Assembly (NCBI GenBank): GCA_030762175.1 | Contig: CM060835.1 | Coordinates: 80,801,001 to 80,865,000, forward strand | Direction of reading: 5' to 3' | Origin: Metallyticus violacea | Taxonomy: Eukaryota > Arthropoda > Insecta > Mantodea > Metallyticidae | Length of the DNA stretch: 64,000 nucleotides | Shown: in pieces, positions 57,291-64,000 of the stretch | How the letters are laid out: every line of letters begins with the position of its first letter | Position numbering within the stretch: the first letter of the stretch is position 1 | Notes under the pieces: generated by a model | Databases searched by the model: none | Told to the model about the DNA's origin: nothing | The model's input: the letters and a program-made list of their open reading frames with translations, nothing else | Program-made: the position numbers and the translations under genes

Positions 57291-58869
57291 AAATTATTTT
57301 GTTATGTTAATTGTGAATTGAGTACCCTCATAATATGTTTCTTTTTTAAGTATGCCTGACATCGTTACACTACAAAAAATAATGTAAACCTCTGCAACAT
57401 AGAGAAACACTGCATTACAATGTACATGTAATGCAAAATCACCCTAGGCAAGACCTTCATCTCTGCAGAGTGTGTGTACTCTAGAGCAGGCCCACCCTAT
57501 AGTCGACGACAGGAACCAATGATGATGACTTTAGGCTGCCTTTTGCCTCCAGTTGAGCTTTGGATAGTAGCACATGTTGCCACTAAATTCTGTGCAGTAA
57601 ATGCAATGTAGCAATGCAGAGAGCAACTGGACTGAAGTTTCTCTCATTTTCAGAGAGAAATCCTGATTATGTGCAGTCGCTGATAAAGCAATGGGGTACT
57701 ACAACATTTTACAAATGAAAATTAAATACTATTTTCAGGGCTTTTCTGTATAAATGCTAAACCAAATAATAGGTCTTAATGCAACGGAAATTGAAAAAAC
57801 TAACAAAAATTGTATCACAAACTGTGTAATTGTATTTAAATGGCTAACTAAAATGATTAGCAAAAAACTGAAATTATAAATTTGGAGGAAACCTAATCTT
57901 ATACAATTTGTCCTTTATTTTTTAAGAGGAAGGGGACCCTGTTCTATTCTGTCCAGAATAAATGTATTTAGAGAGCATAAAAACACATCAAAATGAATAT
58001 TACACCAAAAGCCCATAATAGTACATGAAACTAATGTCCGAACAATAAATATTATAAATGAAAGTATAATCTAACAATGCGCATGTTTCTAACCCAGCAT
58101 GCATACAATAAACTACATAATCTATTGATCCCGCTTTCTTTTCTATTTTGTCCTCATTCTTTTTCTTTCTTATCTCTATTTTTAATCAGGTATAGTTCTG
58201 AAGCTTGTGACATGATGGTGCACTTAGCTGTGACAGTTATAAAATCAAAGGGCAAGAAAAATTATCTTGAATCTTGACCAGGTATTGAAATATTATAACA
58301 AAAAAAAGCTTATACTCATACTTTTAACTGTTTCTATTATCATCCTGACATGCACATTTTATTGACCATGTTGGGCATTATCTAAAAAAATGGGTAGTAT
58401 GTTGAGCTATGCTGAAACTAACTCATACAATGAAAGTAAATTTCCTTATCCTCAATAATGCATCATCTATTTTCATTGGTATGCATGTCATAACTCCAAT
58501 GTTAATTTAATCTGAAACAAACTTATAATTTTGAAAATAAATCTTCATATCCATAATGCTGTATATAATTTATTTTCATGTACATGCACATCTTAGTAAC
58601 AATGCCAACAAAACCTGAAACAAACCTATTTAAAATAATATACATACCTCATTTTGAATAATCCCAGCATCGACATGGACATAGTAGCCGCATTGTTGAG
58701 CCACATTATCACTAAATTGAAACCATTGCACTGAAGATTACTTCATAGCAACATTGCCTTGCAGATGCTTCCCCATTTACATCAGCATCAGTAAGTATGT
58801 ATGCTGAGCTCAACACACCTGGCCATGTTCTACTAGCATAACAACTTTTAAAATCTAATTTTTGAAATG
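57290..58869. other. Intronic AT-rich stretch
   Basis: No gene or named repeat seen. The frame at 58077-58277 has no family resemblance. Confidence 0.35.
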
Positions 58870-59690
58870 GATTTTACTATTTTATTTAAATTGTATATTC
58901 TTTTTTTTTTTTTTTTTGAGCAGATATTGGTGCCTTTAAAGCTTTTTTTAAATTTTGGTTTCAGGTAAACACTCACTTCTAATGGCCGGATTTCTGGAAA
59001 CTATTTTTCTTATTTTATATAAATGTTTTATATGGAGTTTTATTGTGAAAAAAACAAATATTAAAGCCACTAGAACAATTTTTAAATTTTGGGTACCCTC
59101 CCTGCTAATAGTCAGATTTCATTGATTTTTGGAAACTATTTTATTTCAATGACATATACCAGGCTTTCTGTAAAAAAAAAAATAAAAATTGCAGCCACTA
59201 GAATAATTATAAAATTTCTTTTTAACCTCCATTTGTTTTTCAGGTATACCCCCATTCCTAGTGATCTGATTGCCATGATTTTTGAAAACTACTTTTATCA
59301 ATTTATTTTAAAGAAATCCAAGAGTTCAATTTTACTGGTGAATGTACTTGATGAATAGTTAATTGATGGTTATATGGTGAGTTTCTTGAGAAAAACAAAA
59401 ATTGCAACTGCTAGAGAGAACGGTAACACACACACACACACACACACACACTTGTATATATAATATATTAGATTTATTTATTTAATTTTCTTTTATTTTT
59501 ATTTAATACAGGTGCCTAGTAAGTACGATCAGATTTGGATAGATCATTAAAAGGTGTTTCCATTGGTACAACTGTAACAGCTTACATTCCTTCAGAATTC
59601 GCTAAAAAAAATAAAATAGATATTTTACGAGACCAACCGCAATAGCTTACTTTCTTCTGTATTCACTACAACAAAACCTAATAATCAAGT
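58870..59690 (+). repeat. Composite repeat R1, copy 2
   Basis: Same architecture as 36340-37445. Lines like GCCACTAGAACAATTTTTAA recur near 59072 and 59191, with GCAACTGCTAGAGAG near 59403. 'GGTTATATGGTGAGTTTC' and 'AACTATTTTTCTTATTTTA' lines lie between them. The end is TACAACTGTAACAGCTTACA then CATTCCTTCAGAATTCGCTAA at 59585-59605. A second, decayed terminal line (CCAACCGCAATAGCTTAC) follows near 59630. An (AC)n tract (59425-59451) splits it. The two copies differ at perhaps 20-25% of positions. Confidence 0.7.
59425..59451. repeat. (AC)n microsatellite, ~13 units
   Basis: Uninterrupted AC dinucleotides inside repeat R1 copy 2. Confidence 0.97.
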
Positions 59691-59904
59691 TAGCTTCTGC
59701 TATATCATTACTTGGTTTGCTACAACAATAATGAATTTGGAACATATATCCTGAAAGAAAATAAAACTATCTTGCAAATACCACTGTTATGTCATATAAT
59801 TTGCTTCAAAATATTTATATAACCATCACCTCTGCCATATGTACGAAAATCTACCTAAAATATGCACCATATGTTGTGGCCGAATGTTCTGACTTATATC
59901 ATAA

Positions 59905-60240
59905 CTTTATTACCATATATAAAGTTGTTATGAACTTAATTGGTTTGTTGTAAGGTGACCATCTTGGCACCGAACGTGCAATGTTCACTCTCTTCAAGCT
60001 TCAACACTCAACTATTGTAACATTCGTTAAGACATTATCTTTTCCCTATGCTGCAAAAGTGCGACAATTTTCTCATGTAATCTTTTCAAACTGTAACCAC
60101 TACTTTAACTGTCACACTGCTACAATATATTTTTCCCATATTGTTATATCCTCATAAGCCACAATCTGTAGTGTCTCTCTAACTCTCTAATACTTGATTT
60201 ACTGTCTGGAGTTAGTCTACTGTATTGAAATTGCCCGGAA
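59905..60240 (-). repeat. Repeat R2, copy 2
   Basis: Direct-orientation partner of 56850-57185, diverged and with small indels; the long frame of copy 1 is broken here. It begins about 200 bases after the end of repeat R1 copy 2. R2 is not seen next to R1 copy 1 at 37.4 kb, so the two are probably independent families. Confidence 0.68.
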
Positions 60241-61081
60241 GCCTACCTGTTTCATTGGTTTATCTTCTTTCATTATTGTTACATTTAAATTACTATAAAG
60301 TAAATATAATAGGAATTTACAAAAATGAAAAGTGGATGAAGAGGCAGGGAGCAATTTGTATGTCACAAATATTTAAATAAACACAAATCAATTATTAAAA
60401 TTTGGTTTTCTCATTTATAATCATAAAAAAACTATGCATTACAATTTAAATTAATTCATTTCTGAAAATATTTTGGCCCATTAACTTTTAGATATCAGTA
60501 AAATATATGCATTGTATTTGCTTTGTATGGGACTTGCCAGTAAATGACATTCATAGACAATATAGATGTTTGCTTCAATAGCTACACTAAAATTAATTTT
60601 AGCATTTAATTTTATTTTATGCAGTGAGAAATTTTTATAGCAGAGTAGGTAATAAATATTCAGCTCATGGTTTAAAAGATTTTGATGTAGTTTAAGATTT
60701 CAAGAAATTCTAGAAAATCTAATAAATATTTCCTGTTGACCACTGAGGCAGTATTAAGGGGAAAAATGCAGAATGGGGGATTAATTTAGTTTTATTTAAA
60801 TGTTGAAATATTGAAAAATGTTCAAAAGTTCTGCTGAAATAGAATGTGTGATCACCATTTTTTGTAGGTTAGCAATTTTCATCATTAATTAATATTCAGT
60901 TTGCTGTTTTAAGAATTCATAATTGTCTTAAACACTTCTTAGTAAAACTTGAGGCATTTGAATTTCAAAATAACTGCATTTTACATTTAAATAGATATAA
61001 TAAAATTGTAGACCTCAAAAATAAAACCTATCATTGAATTGTAGAAAAGAATATTAAACATTTAATTTATTAATATTGCAG

Positions 61082-61210
61082 ACATTTGTGAATGTAGTGA
61101 AATACAAGCTGGATTTGATGAGAAAGCGTATGGAAACTGAAGAGCGAGATGCAACCAGTCGAGCTAGTTTCAAATGTCCTTCCTGCTGCAAGACATTCAC
61201 AGATCTTGAG
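61082..61210 (+). CDS. GTF2E1: TFIIE subunit alpha, coding exon 3 (gene continues beyond window)
   Basis: Acceptor ATTGCAG, donor GAG|GTCAGT, phase 0 at both ends, 43 codons (residues 98-140). [20 protein letters not shown] gives the helix after the winged domain, and [17 protein letters not shown] contains the first half of the C4 zinc ribbon. The two cysteines fall at residues 129 and 132, the same numbers as the zinc ligands in human TFIIE-alpha. The second CxxC pair and the acidic C-terminal part must lie in exons beyond 64000. The exon is intact. Confidence 0.96.
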
Positions 61211-64000
61211 GTCAGTTGTGCATCTTGGTGCCTCATCATGTTAAGTAAATATCACTGTATGTCTGGTTAGCCTAGACTGTTGTTCAGTTGCCCTCACATG
61301 AATTTCAGTTAATGGTACATGTCACCATATGAACAGTAAAACTGTCATTGTAGAATGAATCCTACATGTATATCTTGTGTACCACATTACAGATTTGACT
61401 TTTCTTTTCAGTTTGAGTGCATGTGATATATTCTTTGAAAAATTAAAGAAATAACAAAGTGTAATTGCATTTCATAGCTGGCTTTGAACACATGCATGAA
61501 ATCTGAAAACTAGCATGTAAGCACTTATTAATACCTAAAGTGAGGATGATGCTTATGCATTATAGGTGATGCATTCGGACATTTATCATCATCATCATCA
61601 TTATTATTAGTCCAACTACATTAACAGTGTTATTTTAAACTTAAATTAATATCGTAGATTAAAACAAGTATACAAATAGCTAAAAAGTGAAAAAGATAGA
61701 AGTAATGTGATAAAGCTACATTTTAGCACTTAAAGACATGGCAACTGTTGAGTATTTTGCAGGCTGTAGGAATCTGACTTCTGGATAGAATAAATGCTTT
61801 AGAACATTGTTGAACAAAAGCATTAGTGTTAAAGAAAACTATGTTAAGAAATAAGAACAATTTCAAAAGATTTGGCCTTTATTTTGTGTCTTTCCAAGAA
61901 ATTTTCAAATAAAACTTGTAAAACAAAATTTGTATTTTATGGAAAAATTATAATTTTATACTGTTAATGAATTATAATCATATAATGGCCAAAACAAACA
62001 TATTTTTATGAAGTTTTTGAACTATTAAACATTGAGTGTTTATTGTGCACTATTATTTAAGTCTAATGTGCTCAACAATGCATTATAATCCAAGTTACTT
62101 TGAGCATATTGAAATGCACATATTTTGGCTACAGAGTAAACAAAATAAATAAATCAAATATAATTACACTCATGTAAACATTTGAATATTTTAATTGAAA
62201 GTTTAGCACAACATTATATGACACAAAATCTTGAATTGACTCCAAATAGTTGCTACAGAGTGGTACAGATGAAAACGAAGTGTTAACAAAGAACATTATA
62301 GTCTGAACAATAACATCAGTTCTCTCTTCATATTTTATTTCCTCTTGATTTTTTTGTGACTGCATATTCCACTGTTTTTTTTTTCTGTTGGTGGGATGAG
62401 TTCAGGGAGATGCTACTAAGGCACAGTGAATGAGTGTTTTACATGGTCAATCCACTGTTGGAGATTTTAAATTTGTGCAGTATTTCTTGAACAATTTTTG
62501 GATGATTGAAATTATTTCTTAAAGTCGAGTTTTCTCCGCTCCAGATTTAGTGTAGAGAACATAGAAATGCCAATCTCAGCAAAGTGAAAGAAATTTGTCT
62601 TGTAATAGCATTTTCTTCTCTTTCTATAAATCAGATTAAACACCAGATGTACAGAAATCCTGTCTGCTCCTCCCATTTTATTATAGCTAGTCCACATTAG
62701 CTTTTCTTTTCATTTTTGGAATGTGAACATTGCTTAGGAGAACTATATTTTTCTTATCTTTCCAGTGTCAAACCATCACTTGGCCTCTGAAATGCGACTG
62801 CTTCCTCTTTCTTTAGATTTTCAATTTTTAAAGTAATGCAGGCATATATTTTCTATACATTTACATGTCCCTTAAGTGTAATATCTGTTTGAAAGTAAAT
62901 TTCTAGCTAACTAGAGCAATTTATAGAAGTTGTATTTGGTGAGGCAGTGCTCTTCTCTCCAAGAGTGGCATGTTCAATGTCATGACAGTTTGAGATAACA
63001 CTGGAAGATCTTTATGTTACCAATTTAGCAATATAAATAATGCTAGAGCACATACATACTTTTGAATTTGTAAAGTATGTACAATTTCAATCCTGCATGT
63101 GTTACTGTATAACCCATATTTAGCATTTTTACAGGGACCTGAACTTTTTACCTTAAATTGAGATTTCAGCAATATGCTCACATTTGCTATAAATCTTTAT
63201 TTGTATAAACATAAATGATATACCAAAATACATTATTTACGTTACAATAACACAAACCCACCTTACAATTAGATAACTTTTATATGACATAAATACTGTG
63301 ATTCAAAATTGGAATTTCCTAGCTCTTACACTACAGTGCCAAAAATGCCAGAAGATAAATGTTTAAATATCTACAGCAGCTCAAGAGGTTATATTGCCTT
63401 TAATTAAATCTGTCGTCTAACACTCTTCATGCTTCACTAACCTTAAAAATATTCAGTACCGATTTCAAAGATACCTTATCTCCATCTTTGGTTGTGAACA
63501 ACTGGTGTAAAAGGCTGTTGTTACGTAGTATCAGAAGCAATGTTTCGCTCTGGTGAAACTTTTTATGAACTTAAAATTTATATTTTCTTCCTTTGGAATG
63601 TCAAAATTCATCAAATGATCCTTATGTTTGTAGATGTAAATCTTTTCCCAAATATCCAATTCTACGGTCCCTGTACAGCGCTCAATAATTCAAATTTTTC
63701 CTTTATATCATGATTTTTGGTTCAAAAGTGATATGCCACTGCTGATTTTTCTATTTATACAAACAAGTATAAATCAGCAGCTACCTACTCGAATATCCAG
63801 GGGACTGGACTTCGATCCAACCAAAAACAAAACACAACATTAAAAGCAATTTATACATTCAATACATTATTAAGTTATATTTCTTACAATACAAAACCTT
63901 TTTTCTTTTTTAATTAAACCCATTCGGCCAAATTTATATCCTTTAGAGTTGCTTATTCCTTAGGGCCTTATACACACTAACACCCAAGTTATTGGTGTAT
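61211..64000 (+). other. Start of intron 3 of TFIIE-alpha
   Basis: AT-rich sequence. I looked for an exon with the second zinc-ribbon CxxC and the following 'F-C--C--ev' pattern and found none, so this intron exceeds 2.7 kb. A short (ATC)n(ATT)n run lies at about 61586-61607. - strand frames at 62129-62365 and 62512-62697 have no family resemblance. Confidence 0.75.

Larger units (their letters stand above)
55375..61081 (+). other. Intron 2 of TFIIE-alpha (5707 bases, phase 0)
   Basis: Bounded by GTATTA and ATATTGCAG. It contains a foldback element at 55471-55589, two related R2 blocks (56.85 and 59.9 kb), an (AT)n tract, and the second copy of repeat R1 (58.87-59.69 kb). No other coding exon was found. 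Confidence 0.93.

Noticed and set aside
61211..64000. Fourth coding exon of TFIIE-alpha
   Set aside because: No frame gives the second zinc-ribbon CxxC pair with the expected flanking residues and splice sites.
1..64000. CRISPR array, telomeric repeat block, rRNA or snRNA gene
   Set aside because: None of the expected repeat-spacer, TTAGG-type or conserved RNA sequences was seen on either strand.

Overview
This window is eukaryotic nuclear DNA from an animal with a large, AT-rich, repeat-loaded genome. An arthropod, most likely an insect, is the best fit. The evidence is: a metazoan-type RAD6/UBE2A terminal exon, an STN1 telomere-protein gene, a TFIIE-alpha gene split by introns of about 6 kb, two abundant tRNA-derived SINE families, and many decayed mariner/Tc1, hAT and non-LTR elements typical of arthropods. 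The two SINE families and the gene spacing would suit a hemimetabolous insect such as a cockroach or termite, but that placement is inference. Nothing prokaryotic is present (no operons, CRISPR or rRNA).

Three host genes are recognisable, all on the + strand. (1) 18995-19168 is the last coding exon of the ubiquitin-conjugating enzyme UBE2A/RAD6 (Ubc6), with an unusual 18-residue acidic tail; its other exons must lie before position 1, or were missed. (2) 44678-45259 is an intact 193-residue STN1-like OB-fold protein of the CST telomere complex. (3) 48741-48864, 55208-55374 and 61082-61210 are the first three coding exons of TFIIE subunit alpha (GTF2E1), which runs out of the window. The exon joins keep phase, and the first zinc cysteine pair falls on residues 129 and 132.

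Everything else is repeat or unassigned AT-rich DNA. SINE-A (Ser/Leu-like tRNA head, poly-A tail) has seven long copies and three copies reduced to the last ~50 bp. SINE-B (a different tRNA head with a well-kept cloverleaf) has six copies, and a third tRNA-headed SINE has one. Several insertions carry clear target-site duplications and are nested: SINE-B in a CR1-like LINE, a SINE-A stub in a SINE-B, and SINE-A in an RNase H LINE. Five non-LTR remnants, two or three mariner/Tc1 remnants and one or two hAT-like remnants were found, all broken.

The least explained structures are: four long inverted repeats (3.6, 13.5, 46.7 and 55.5 kb), one with arms that look like a degenerate hammerhead-ribozyme core; a composite repeat family at 36.3-37.4 kb and 58.9-59.7 kb built on a recurring CCGCTAGAG word; a second pair of related blocks at 56.9 and 59.9 kb; a triplicated ~160-bp unit at 21.8-22.3 kb; and GC-rich islands at 26.5-27.1 kb and 29.4-29.8 kb. 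I found no convincing new multi-gene system.
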